From: Janthinobacterium sp. TND4EL3
Lineage (GTDB): Bacteria > Pseudomonadota > Gammaproteobacteria > Burkholderiales > Burkholderiaceae_D
Length of the DNA stretch: 64,000 nucleotides
NCBI RefSeq assembly: GCF_900156175.1
Contig: NZ_FTMV01000010.1
Location: 1 to 64,000 of the forward strand
Direction of reading: 5' to 3'
The position numbers and the translations under genes were made by a program. Position 1 is the first letter of the stretch; every line of letters starts with the position of its first letter. Of this stretch, positions 7,998 to 16,845 are shown piece by piece. Below the pieces are notes generated by a model, which made no database searches, had not been told where the DNA came from, and saw nothing but the letters and a program-made list of their open reading frames with translations.

Positions 7998-9494
7998 ATG
8001 CGAATGCAAATAAAACTCACTGGCCTGGCGCTTGCCGCCGCGCTGACACTGACCGCAACGGCCCATGCCGCCAGCCCGTCTTCCAACGAAGCGGCCACCG
8101 CGCGCCATTTTGCCGCGTTGGTGTCCGGCGCGCAGCCCAAGACAGCCGAGTTGAGCCTGTTCTTTTCCATGATGCCCAAGGGCGGCGACCTGCATCACCA
8201 TTACTCGGGTGCCATCTACGCCGAGCAATTCCTCGACTGGGTCGACAAGGAAAACTATTGCGTCAACAAGACGAGCTACCGCATCGAGAGCAACAAGGAT
8301 GTCGTCGCGGCCGAACGCGCCAAGCCGGCCGGCCAGCGCAGCTGCCTGTCGTCCACGGAAGTGTTTGCCGATGCGGGCCTGTACGCGGAATTGCTGCAGC
8401 GCTGGTCGACCAAGGATTTCTACAACCACGGCGCCATCCAGACGCCGCCGGACCGTACCTTCTTTGATACCTTTGGCTATTTCGGTCCCGTCGCTTCGAC
8501 GAATACGGCCGATGGCCTGAAAACCCTGAAGCAGCGCGCCATTGCGGAAAACCTCAGCTATATCGAGACGATTTTCGAGTTGTCGCCATTCGTGCAAAAC
8601 GCGCAATTCGACCAGCAGGTGCTGGCATCCGGCTTGCCGCCAGCTGCCTTGCAAGCACTGCTGGCCAACTGGACACAAAGCCTGGAACAGGATGCGGTTT
8701 TTCAGAAAAGCATCGCGGCGTATAACGATAACGTGAACGCCAGCAGTGCCGGCATCGACGATGCGCACTTCACCATGCGCTACCAGGCGTATGTGCTGCG
8801 CTTCCTGTCGCCATCACAGGTGTTCTCTTCGATGGTGGCGGCCTTCAAGGCGGCCAGCCTGAATCCGCTGGTGGTGGGCGTGAATATCGTGGGCCAGGAA
8901 AGCGTGAATGTGTCGATGCGCGACTACAGCCTGCACATGGAAATGTTCAAGTTCCTCAAGACGAAATATCCGAACGTCAAGATCGCCCTGCACGCCGGTG
9001 AACTGGCGCTGGGCATGGTGCCGCCGGAAGGCATGGCTTTCCATATCGCCGAAGCCGTCGACGTGGCTGGCGCCAACCGCATCGGCCACGGCATGGATAT
9101 CGCTTACGAAAATAATGCGCTGGGGACCATGCAGAAGATGCGCGAACGCAATATTCCCGTGGAAGTGAACCTGACCAGCAATGATTACATCCTCGGCATC
9201 AAGGGCCAGGCCCATCCGATTACCCTGTACCGCAAGTACGGTGTGCCCTTCGTGATTTCCACCGACGATGCCGGCGTATCGCGCAATACCTTGTCGAACG
9301 AGTACGTGCTGTTTGCCAGCCAGTACAAGACCGATTATGCGGAAATCAAAAAGCTGTCGTATAACAGCTTGCGCTATTCCTTCCTGGCGGAAGCGGACAA
9401 GCAGCGTCTGCTGAAAGCGCTCGATTCCCGTTTCGCCCGTTTTGAAGCGCAGATTGCCGCTGCCGACCAGGGGAACAAGCGCATCAAACCGTAA
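7998..9494 (+). CDS. secreted adenosine deaminase family protein
   Basis: The 498-residue protein has a clear signal peptide (about residues 1-27, cut near AHA-ASP), so it should act in the periplasm or outside the cell, unlike cytosolic Add. Deaminase motifs are present: DLHHHYSG (His66 and His68), LHAGE near 332, RIGHGMDI near 360, VNLTSND, and STDDAG near 422 in place of the usual STDDP. It is much longer than cytosolic adenosine deaminase (about 340 residues) because of N-terminal and insert regions, as in secreted ADA/ADGF-like enzymes. It lies 37 bp after guaD and is probably the last gene of the xdh operon. Substrate (adenosine, deoxyadenosine or another) is inferred. Confidence 0.85.
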   Translation: MRMQIKLTGLALAAALTLTATAHAASPSSNEAATARHFAALVSGAQPKTAELSLFFSMMPKGGDLHHHYSGAIYAEQFLDWVDKENYCVNKTSYRIESNKDVVAAERAKPAGQRSCLSSTEVFADAGLYAELLQRWSTKDFYNHGAIQTPPDRTFFDTFGYFGPVASTNTADGLKTLKQRAIAENLSYIETIFELSPFVQNAQFDQQVLASGLPPAALQALLANWTQSLEQDAVFQKSIAAYNDNVNASSAGIDDAHFTMRYQAYVLRFLSPSQVFSSMVAAFKAASLNPLVVGVNIVGQESVNVSMRDYSLHMEMFKFLKTKYPNVKIALHAGELALGMVPPEGMAFHIAEAVDVAGANRIGHGMDIAYENNALGTMQKMRERNIPVEVNLTSNDYILGIKGQAHPITLYRKYGVPFVISTDDAGVSRNTLSNEYVLFASQYKTDYAEIKKLSYNSLRYSFLAEADKQRLLKALDSRFARFEAQIAAADQGNKRIKP

Positions 9495-9527
9495 GTTGCG
9501 CGACGTTAATAACTGATACTCTCAAGG

Positions 9528-9551
9528 CGGCCGGTTCTTCCGGCCGTTTTT
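9528..9551 (+). terminator. intrinsic terminator after the secreted adenosine deaminase gene
   Basis: The hairpin CGGCCGG (9528-9534) and CCGGCCG (9540-9546) with a 5-base loop is followed by five T residues. It closes the xdhABC-guaD-ADA operon and separates it from the TonB receptor unit. Confidence 0.85.
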
Positions 9552-9747
9552 CATTTTCCCTCTCCAATCCTCTTGCTGTTGTTTTGTTAATTTTGTGGCG
9601 GCCATGCGACACAATTAACGGCAGATGCACTACTTTATCCAATTTCGTGGATGAATCAATTTCAAGTACATATTGCTCATTTATAATCTCGCGCCATAAG
9701 CCCGGACGCTGTCGGCACGATATCAATCCAGCCGCTTACCCCATGCT

Positions 9748-9818
9748 ATTTATACTTAAAATATATAAATATGTAAAAAAAAACGTATTTGTCATCCATT
9801 TTTTGATGATGCATAGTG
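9748..9818 (+). promoter_or_regulatory. shared leader element, copy A (upstream of the TonB receptor)
   Basis: This is one of three copies of a rigid composite element. Blocks: ATTTATA (9748-9754), N9, TATAAAT (9764-9770), N15, TATTTGTCATCCAT (9786-9799), N7, TGATGCATAGTG (9807-9818). The two other copies have the same blocks and spacers except that the last spacer is 8. The first two blocks form an inverted repeat that extends to 8 bp here (TATTTATA and TATAAATA). Copy A points towards the receptor gene, whose start is 470 bp downstream. It may be a cis-regulatory RNA or a DNA operator. Confidence 0.75.
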
Positions 9819-10288
9819 GGATGAATGTGATATTAAAAAGTCACAATCGATAGCGCTGATAGCGTATGAAGATGGGTATTTGCAGTAAATAAAGGTGAGA
9901 TGCAGAGTGAAACAAACAGTCGCACAGTTAAATGACGACATTCCTCTGCATTTTGCCGCCGTGTCACAGTCTTGAAATATTTAACAATTACACTCGCGGC
10001 TTGCCATGTTAGCCGGGTCAGCATGTCGGGTGAATGACACAGGTGCTAGCGCCCTGGGTCTTACGGATCGGTTGTAGTTTTTTCCGCCGTTATTGTCTGA
10101 ATAGAGATAGCTGTGATGTGTGGAACGGCGTTTTGTGATGGTCTAGTCAGGACCGCAGCCAGTCCAGCCGGCGTAACAGTTGCAGCATCGTAAAGAGGAG
10201 ATCTTGTGTTTGTGTTGCTGTGCGGCGCAGCCGGGCAGTGGTGCAATCCAGGATTTTCAAAAAATAATAGTCTTTTCTGGGGTTAAAG
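9819..10288 (+). other. long AT-rich leader of the TonB receptor gene
   Basis: No convincing gene is seen in these 470 bases. The stretch is clearly richer in A and T than its surroundings. It holds an 8-bp inverted repeat ATGCAGAG (9900-9907) and CTCTGCAT (9944-9951), and a purine-rich AAAGAGGAGAT at about 10191-10202. The next open frame there has no recognisable product. It may be a long 5' untranslated region or contain a second promoter close to the receptor gene. Confidence 0.45.
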
Positions 10289-13200
10289 ATGATCAATCAC
10301 AAGCGACTTCGGCTAACGCAAATCGCGTTCAGCCTGTCTATTGCACTGGCGGCGGCACCATCGTTCGCACAGAACACTACGTCTTCCATCGGCGGCCGTA
10401 TCTCGGCCAATGACGGCAAGCCGGCAGCTGGCGCCACCGTTACCATCGTTCATACCGAATCGGGTTCCGTCAGCAACGTGACGACCGATGCGGAAGGCCG
10501 CTACGTCGCGCGCGGCTTGCGTGCCGGCGGTCCATACACCATCACCATCACCAAGAATGGTGAAGTGGAAAAACGCGAAGGCGTGTACGTGCAGTTGGCG
10601 GAAACGGCCAACGTGGACGCCACCCTGGGCGCCCAGATGCAAACCGTGAACGTCACGGGCACGGGCGCACGCGCTCAGATCTTTAACCGCAGCAATATGG
10701 GTGCGGGCACCAACATTGGCGCGAACGAATTGGCCATGCAGGCCTCGATCCAGCGCAATCTGCAAGATTACGCCCGTTCCGACCCGCGTGTTTCGCAAAC
10801 CGACAAAGAGCGCGGCGAATTGTCCGTTGCCGGCCAAAACTCGCGCTACAACTCGATGACCATCGATGGCGTGGCCGTGAACGATACCTTTGGCCTGGAA
10901 TCGAACGGCAGCCCGACTGCCAAGCAGCCGATTTCGATCGATGCGATCCAGTCCGTGCAAGTGAACGTCGCAAACTACGACGTAACGCAAAAAGGCTATA
11001 CCGGCGCCAATATCAATGCCGTGACCAAGTCCGGTACCAATGATGTCAAGGGTAGCGTCTACTATGTGTTCCGTAATGACAGCATGGCCGGTGACCGCTA
11101 CGACAACGTCAAGGACAGCTATTACGCACCAGCGCCGTTCCGCGAAACGACCAAGGGCATTTCCGTCGGCGGCCCGTTGATCCAGGATAAGCTGTTCTTC
11201 TTCGCTAACAAGGAAAAGCTGGAAAGCACCCGTACGGCGCCAAACTTTGGCCCGCTGGGCAGCCCGATGACGAACGTCGGCGTTACCGAATCGGCAATCA
11301 CTGAAGCGCAGGCGATCGCACAAAACGTCTACAAAATGCCTATCGGCACGACGAATGTTCCTGCGGGCACAAAGTTGACGGTAGATGATATCTTGCTGAA
11401 ACTGGACTGGAATATCAACGACAACCATCGCGCGATGGTTCGTTATTCCAAAACCGATCAGTCCGAGCCGATGTTTACAGGCGTAACGGCTAGCGGCATC
11501 GCCCTGAACTCGGCCTGGCGTTCGCAGAACAAGTCGATCGAGACCATCGTTGGCCAGTGGTTTGCCGACTGGACACCGAATTTTTCGACGGAGTTCAAGG
11601 TGTCGTCGCGCGATTACGAAAGTCTGCCGAAGAACAACTCCAACCTGCCAACTATGGCACTGCAATTTTCGGGCGCGCTGCCGCCAGGATCACCTGCAGG
11701 TATTTCGACCAACAGCCGCTACCTGAACTTCGGCACCGACCAGTCGTACCAGTTCAACGTTTTACGTACCAAGACCAAAGATGCTTATCTGGGTGCCAAC
11801 TGGGCCTTGGGCGATCATGAAGTCAAGTTTGGTACCGACTTCAGCAAGAACGATGTCTACAATGCTTTCCTGCAAAACGTCAACGGCAACTATACGTTTG
11901 GTTGCATCAATAACGTAGCCTATTCGTTCTTGAAGCCAACTGGCAAGGACAAGGACGGCAAGGATATTTATGACTTCGTCTGCAACAGCCAGACGGCTGC
12001 CTTGCATCAGCAAGCAGTGCTGGAAAACTTCCGTACTGGACGCCCGAGCTCGTATCAGGTGCAAGTACCATTGCCAGGCAGCTCGCTGGAAAACGCAATT
12101 GCTGACTTCAGCCTGAAAAATTATGGCTTCTTCGCTCAAGATGTATGGACCGTCAACAAGCAATTGACCGTGCAGTATGGCGTGCGTGTCGACAAGGCCG
12201 GCATCAGTGATCGTCCGTTGTATAACGCTGCGGCGGCTGCACCGTTGGTCGCTGGCAACGCTCAGACTGGCAAGGTACAAAGCGGCGGTTTCGGCTTGAA
12301 CAATACGCAAACCATCGATGGTCAGACACTGTGGCAGCCACGCGTGGGCTTCAACTACAAGTTTGAAAGCGCCCGTCCTACGCAACTGCGCGGCGGCTTC
12401 GGCCTGTTCCAGGGCGCTGCAGCGACGGTCTGGATGTCGAATCCGTTCGCCAATCCTGGCGTGGCAACCCGTATCGTAGGTTGCGGTACCAGCGGCTTCA
12501 AGGCTTGCCCAACCGTAGGTGGCCTGTTCAATCCCGATCCGAACGCGCAGCCGACGAACTTCAGCGATGCCGCCCCTGCAGCCAACGTGGACTTCCTGTC
12601 GCCGAACCTGCGCCAGCCATCGATCTGGAAGGGCAACCTGGCTTTCGAACATGAATTGCCATGGATGGGCCTGGTCTTTGGCGCGGAATACCTGCGCACG
12701 CAAAACAAGGATGCGATTTACTATCAACACCTGAACTTGGGGGCGGCTACGCGTATCGGTAGCGACGGCCGTGAGTTGTACTACGGTGCTGGTGGTTACA
12801 ATACGAATTGCTGGACTGCAGCCGGTGGCTTGTCGGCCACGAATAAAGGTTGCACAGGTTCTATCGTTGCCAAGGCACTCAAGAACCCATCGTTCAACAA
12901 CGTGATGGTTGCCGAGAAAACGGACAAGGGCGCAGGCAATCTGGTGACCCTCTCGGTCAGTCAGCCGATGACCAAAGGCTTCGGCTGGTCGGTTGCCTAT
13001 ACCTACACGGATGCAACGGAAGTGTCGCCGCTGACCTCGTCGGTATCGACGTCGAACTTTAACGCCCGTTCGATTTTCAATCCGAACGAGAACGTTGCCG
13101 CCAATTCCGGCTACCTGGTGAAAGACCGCTTCAATGCTGTGCTGAACTTCCAGAAACGCTTCTTCGACAACTACAAGACCAGCTTCGGCCTGTTCTATGA

Positions 13201-13744
13201 AGGTCGCAAGGGCAAACCATACAGCTGGACATACAACAATGACTTGAACGGCGACGGCGTCAGTGGCAATGATTTGATGTACATTCCATCGAAACCGGGT
13301 TCCGGCGAAGTGGTATTCCGTGGCGATACGGCGAACAACCATGCCAACGAAGACCGTTTCTGGTCGTTTGTCAATGCCAATGGCGACCTGCGCAGTTCGA
13401 AAGGCGGCGTGGTGAAGCGTAACGACAGCTTCTCGCCATGGACCAACAGCTTCGACATGCGCGTCAGCCAGGAAGTCCCAGGCTTCTTCAAAGGCAACAA
13501 AGGCGTGTTCACGATGGACTTCTTCAACGTGGGTAACATGATCAACCGCAAGTGGGGCCGTATCAATGAAATGGCTTTCCGCTCGGCTGGCGGTCAAACT
13601 CGCAGCTTTGTTGACTTTGTCGGTCTTGATGACGCGGGTCGTTACATCTACCAAGTGCGTGACAAGGTAGATGACTACACAGTGCGTCAACAAAAGGGTG
13701 AGTCCCAATGGGCAATCCAGGCTACGGTCAAGTACGAGTTCTAA
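10289..13744 (+). CDS. Oar-like TonB-dependent outer-membrane receptor
   Basis: The 1151-residue protein has a signal peptide (about 1-28, ending SFAQ), then a carboxypeptidase-regulatory / Cna-B-like domain (about 30-115: SSIGGRISANDGKPAAGATV), a plug domain (about 130-260, with the conserved NSRYNSMTIDGVAVNDTFG segment) and a long beta-barrel that ends in the aromatic Phe of KYEF. This architecture is that of Oar-type TonB receptors. No ligand can be read from the sequence. Its downstream neighbours (nucleotidase, PLD-like enzyme, nuclease) and the leader element shared with nucleoside uptake and salvage operons suggest import of nucleic-acid fragments or nucleosides. That assignment is inference. 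Confidence 0.88.
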   Translation: MINHKRLRLTQIAFSLSIALAAAPSFAQNTTSSIGGRISANDGKPAAGATVTIVHTESGSVSNVTTDAEGRYVARGLRAGGPYTITITKNGEVEKREGVYVQLAETANVDATLGAQMQTVNVTGTGARAQIFNRSNMGAGTNIGANELAMQASIQRNLQDYARSDPRVSQTDKERGELSVAGQNSRYNSMTIDGVAVNDTFGLESNGSPTAKQPISIDAIQSVQVNVANYDVTQKGYTGANINAVTKSGTNDVKGSVYYVFRNDSMAGDRYDNVKDSYYAPAPFRETTKGISVGGPLIQDKLFFFANKEKLESTRTAPNFGPLGSPMTNVGVTESAITEAQAIAQNVYKMPIGTTNVPAGTKLTVDDILLKLDWNINDNHRAMVRYSKTDQSEPMFTGVTASGIALNSAWRSQNKSIETIVGQWFADWTPNFSTEFKVSSRDYESLPKNNSNLPTMALQFSGALPPGSPAGISTNSRYLNFGTDQSYQFNVLRTKTKDAYLGANWALGDHEVKFGTDFSKNDVYNAFLQNVNGNYTFGCINNVAYSFLKPTGKDKDGKDIYDFVCNSQTAALHQQAVLENFRTGRPSSYQVQVPLPGSSLENAIADFSLKNYGFFAQDVWTVNKQLTVQYGVRVDKAGISDRPLYNAAAAAPLVAGNAQTGKVQSGGFGLNNTQTIDGQTLWQPRVGFNYKFESARPTQLRGGFGLFQGAAATVWMSNPFANPGVATRIVGCGTSGFKACPTVGGLFNPDPNAQPTNFSDAAPAANVDFLSPNLRQPSIWKGNLAFEHELPWMGLVFGAEYLRTQNKDAIYYQHLNLGAATRIGSDGRELYYGAGGYNTNCWTAAGGLSATNKGCTGSIVAKALKNPSFNNVMVAEKTDKGAGNLVTLSVSQPMTKGFGWSVAYTYTDATEVSPLTSSVSTSNFNARSIFNPNENVAANSGYLVKDRFNAVLNFQKRFFDNYKTSFGLFYEGRKGKPYSWTYNNDLNGDGVSGNDLMYIPSKPGSGEVVFRGDTANNHANEDRFWSFVNANGDLRSSKGGVVKRNDSFSPWTNSFDMRVSQEVPGFFKGNKGVFTMDFFNVGNMINRKWGRINEMAFRSAGGQTRSFVDFVGLDDAGRYIYQVRDKVDDYTVRQQKGESQWAIQATVKYEF

Positions 13745-13767
13745 TCTCGACGCTTGATTGAAGTTCC

Positions 13768-13799
13768 GAACGGCTGGTGGCGACACCGGCCGTTTTTTC
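13768..13799 (+). terminator. intrinsic terminator after the TonB receptor gene
   Basis: The stem ACGGC-GGTG / CACC-GGCCGT with a GCGA loop and one unpaired base is followed by six T residues. It separates the receptor from the nucleotidase unit, which should therefore have its own promoter in the 100 bp before 13901. Confidence 0.75.
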
Positions 13800-13900
13800 G
13801 TTTTACGTTTTGCTTTTCGATAGGACTCGTACGGACTGGTGGCGCACGGCGCCCCCCGGATGAGATAGACTTTTTGAATACTGATCACTATGTGGGGACC

Positions 13901-15598
13901 ATGAAACATCATCTGACACCACTCGCTGCTGCTGCGGCCCTGACCTTGCTGCTGGCCGCCTGCACCACGCCTTTCACGCCTTCCGTGGCGCCCGTCGATA
14001 TCAATCTGGTCGCCCTGAACGATTTTCACGGCAATCTCGACCGCAGCAAATTCACCTACACGAGCGCTGCCGATACCGGGCGCAAGACGGTGCAGGCGGG
14101 CGGTATCGATACCCTGTCCGGCGCGTTGAAGGCGTGGCGGCGCGAAGATGCGCAACTGATTTTTGTCGGCAATGGCGACCTGGTCGGCGCCAGTCCCGCC
14201 ATGTCGGCGCTGTGGGCGGACGAACCGAGCATCGTGGCCATGAACATGCTGGGCATGAAGGCCAGTTCCGTCGGCAACCACGAATTTGACCAGGGCAAGG
14301 CGGAATTGCTGCGCCAGCAGCGCGGCGGCTGCGAATCCGCGCGCGCCGACAAGGCGTGCAAGTTCACGCCCGACTTCAAGGGAGCCAGCTATACCTATAT
14401 GGCGGCCAATGTGATCGACACGCAAACGGGCAAGTCGCTGCTGCCCGCCTACCGCATCGAAGAGGCGCATGGCGTCAAGGTGGGCCTGATCGGCGCCGTG
14501 CTGAAAGATACGCCGTCCGTGGTGACGGCCGCCGGCATTGCCGGCCTGCAGTTTGGCGATGAAGCGGACGCCATCAACGCCACCTTGCCCCAGTTGCGCG
14601 CGCAGGGCGTGGGCGTCTTCGTCGTGCTGCTGCACCAGGGCGGCGAGACGGTCGAAGCCGTCGACCAGCCCGATTGCAGCCAGCTGAAGGGCGAAGTGGT
14701 CGACGTGGTCAAGCGCCTCGACCCGGCGATTCAATTGGTCATCAGCGGCCATTCACACCAGGGTTATCTGTGCCGCGTCGATGGCCGGCTGGTGACGCAA
14801 GCACAGATGGGCGGACACATGTTGACGCGCATCAAGCTCAAGGTCGATCCCGTCAAGAATGCGCTGATCGATGCCAGCGCGCAAAATGTCGTCATGTTGC
14901 CAGGCATGTATGAGCCGGACCCGGCCGTGGCTTCTTACCTGGAATCGGTGAAGCAGCGCAGTGCGGCCGAATTGTCGCGTCCCGTGGCCGCCATCGCCGT
15001 GCCGAACGTGGGCCGCAGCACCAAGGGCAGCGGCGCTTCCGCGCTGGGTGACCTGGTGGCCGACAGCACCCTGTTCGGCGCGCGCGCCGCCGGCGCGCAA
15101 ATCGGCCTGATGAACAATGGCGGCATCCGCAAGGACCTGGAAGCGGGCGCCGACCTGATGACGAACGTGGGGCAGAACCAGGCCGTCGTACCGTTCGGCA
15201 ATACCCTGATCGTCGTCAGCCTGTCCGGTGCGCAAATTCGTGCCCTGCTGGAGCAGCAATGGCCGGGTGCCGAAGCGGAAGAGGGTAATTTGCTGCAAGT
15301 GTCCGAAGGTTTTACATATCGCTGGGACAGCACGCGGCCCCAGGGCCAGCGCGTGCTGCCGGGCAGCGTCATGCTCAATGGCAGCCCTATTGACGATAAT
15401 CAACAATACAGAGTCGCTGCCAACAGTTTCCTCGCCGGTGGCGGCGACCGCTTCACCGTGCTGGCGGCCGGCAAGCGCCGCCTGGACACGGGCGTGCGCG
15501 ACATCGACGCCTTCAGCGATTACCTGATCGCCCGCGCGCGCGCCGGCAAGCCGGCAGGCAGCGCCACGGCGGCGGGCCGCATCGTGCGCGTCAAATAA
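13901..15598 (+). CDS. lipoprotein 5'-nucleotidase (UshA/NutA-like)
   Basis: I chose ATG at 13901 because it opens a lipoprotein signal peptide, MKHHLTPLAAAAALTLLLAAC, with a lipobox Cys at residue 21; an upstream in-frame start adds 49 residues with no signal. The 565-residue product has a calcineurin-like metallophosphatase domain (LNDFHGNLD, GNGDLVGASP, GNHEFDQGK, SGHSHQGYLC) and a C-terminal 5'-nucleotidase substrate domain (NNGGIRKDL; FLAGGGDRF near the end). Such enzymes dephosphorylate nucleotides outside the inner membrane. It fits between the nuclease-type enzymes encoded downstream and the nucleoside transporter at 19805-24463. The gap to the next gene is 17 bp. Confidence 0.92.
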   Translation: MKHHLTPLAAAAALTLLLAACTTPFTPSVAPVDINLVALNDFHGNLDRSKFTYTSAADTGRKTVQAGGIDTLSGALKAWRREDAQLIFVGNGDLVGASPAMSALWADEPSIVAMNMLGMKASSVGNHEFDQGKAELLRQQRGGCESARADKACKFTPDFKGASYTYMAANVIDTQTGKSLLPAYRIEEAHGVKVGLIGAVLKDTPSVVTAAGIAGLQFGDEADAINATLPQLRAQGVGVFVVLLHQGGETVEAVDQPDCSQLKGEVVDVVKRLDPAIQLVISGHSHQGYLCRVDGRLVTQAQMGGHMLTRIKLKVDPVKNALIDASAQNVVMLPGMYEPDPAVASYLESVKQRSAAELSRPVAAIAVPNVGRSTKGSGASALGDLVADSTLFGARAAGAQIGLMNNGGIRKDLEAGADLMTNVGQNQAVVPFGNTLIVVSLSGAQIRALLEQQWPGAEAEEGNLLQVSEGFTYRWDSTRPQGQRVLPGSVMLNGSPIDDNQQYRVAANSFLAGGGDRFTVLAAGKRRLDTGVRDIDAFSDYLIARARAGKPAGSATAAGRIVRVK

Positions 15599-15615
15599 CT
15601 TTACAAGGAAAAACC

Positions 15616-16845
15616 ATGCGTCGTTTATCTGTTTCCCTGCTCGTCACTACCCTGTTCGCGGGCACGGCCCACGCCGATTTCACGATACCCGGCTTTGAGC
15701 TGGTGCACACTTCGCCCGCGGAAACGAGCTTGACCAATCCCGACCTGCGCGAGCCTGTCGCCGTGTGGAGCGAGCTGTTCGATTCGGCAAAGAAAGAAAT
15801 CGTCATCGCCCAGTTCTATGCCGTCAGCAAACCGGGCACGGCCTTTGAAAAGGTGCTGGATAGCCTCACGGCCGCCGGCCAGCGCGGCGTGAAAATCCGC
15901 TTCCTGCTGGACCAGAAGGGCGTGGGCCTGTCGGAAGCGGCGACCATCGCCCGCATCAAGGCGATTCCGAACCTGGACTTGCGCCTCATCGACTTCAATA
16001 AAATCACGGGCAACGGCATCGTGCATGCGAAGTACCTGGCCGTCGATGGCGAGGTTGCGTATATCGGCAGCCAGAATTTCGACTGGCGCTCGTTCGAGCA
16101 CATCCATGAGACGGGCTTGAAGATCACGGAGCCGGCCATGGTCAGCCAGGTGCAAGCGATTTTCGAGCAGGATTGGCAAGCCCAGGCGCTGACGTCGCAA
16201 GGCAGCCGCGCCACAGTGCTCAACAGCAAAGTCGTACCGGCCAATTACGCGCAAAACGCGTTCCTGCTGGCCAGCCCGAACGCGTATAACCCGGCCGGCG
16301 TGGGCGACTCGGAAACGGGCTTGCCCGCCTTGCTGGCGCAAGCGCAAAGCGAAGTGCGCATCCAGCTGCTCGACTATGCACCGCTGTCGTATGGCCCGAA
16401 CCGCACGCGGCCGTACTACGCCGTGATCGACAACGCCGTGCGCGCGGCCGCCCAGCGCGGCGTGAAAATCAAGCTGATGGTATCCGCCTGGAATACGGAA
16501 GCGCCCGCCATCGCCTACCTGAAAAGCCTGGCCCTGGTGCCAAACGTGGAAATCCGCATCGTGACGATTCCCATGGCCTCGACGGGCTTTATTCCATTTG
16601 CGCGCGTGATTCACAGCAAGACCATGAGCATCGATGGCAAGCTGGCCTGGGTCGGCACGAGCAACTGGGCGGGCGGCTATTTCGACTTGTCGCGCAACCT
16701 GGAAGTGGTGCTGCGCAACGACGCCATGGCGCAGCGCATCGCCGCGCTGCATGAGCAGACGTGGAGCTCGGCGTATGCACAGCCGATCGACATCAACAAG
16801 CAGTATCCGAAGCCGGCGAAAGCCACGCCACAGGGCAAGGAATAA
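15616..16845 (+). CDS. secreted phospholipase D superfamily protein, PLD3/PLD4-like
   Basis: The 409-residue protein has a signal peptide (about 1-21, ending AHA) and two HKD motifs: VHAKYLAVDG (His137, Lys139, Asp144) followed by GSQNFDWRSF, and VIHSKTMSIDG (near 333-340) followed by GTSNWAGGYF. The pairing of GSxNxDWRS after the first motif with GTSNWxGxYF after the second resembles, from memory, mammalian PLD3 and PLD4, which are 5' exonucleases on single-stranded nucleic acid rather than lipases. Given its position between a nucleotidase and a nuclease, a role in extracytoplasmic nucleic-acid degradation is more likely than lipid hydrolysis. Its stop codon overlaps the next start (TAATG). 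Confidence 0.82.
   Translation: MRRLSVSLLVTTLFAGTAHADFTIPGFELVHTSPAETSLTNPDLREPVAVWSELFDSAKKEIVIAQFYAVSKPGTAFEKVLDSLTAAGQRGVKIRFLLDQKGVGLSEAATIARIKAIPNLDLRLIDFNKITGNGIVHAKYLAVDGEVAYIGSQNFDWRSFEHIHETGLKITEPAMVSQVQAIFEQDWQAQALTSQGSRATVLNSKVVPANYAQNAFLLASPNAYNPAGVGDSETGLPALLAQAQSEVRIQLLDYAPLSYGPNRTRPYYAVIDNAVRAAAQRGVKIKLMVSAWNTEAPAIAYLKSLALVPNVEIRIVTIPMASTGFIPFARVIHSKTMSIDGKLAWVGTSNWAGGYFDLSRNLEVVLRNDAMAQRIAALHEQTWSSAYAQPIDINKQYPKPAKATPQGKE

Noticed and set aside
11762-14752. A 996-codon open frame on the minus strand across the TonB receptor and nucleotidase genes.
   Set aside because: It is antisense to two clear exported proteins, crosses the intergenic terminator and has no domain; long shadow frames are common at this GC content.
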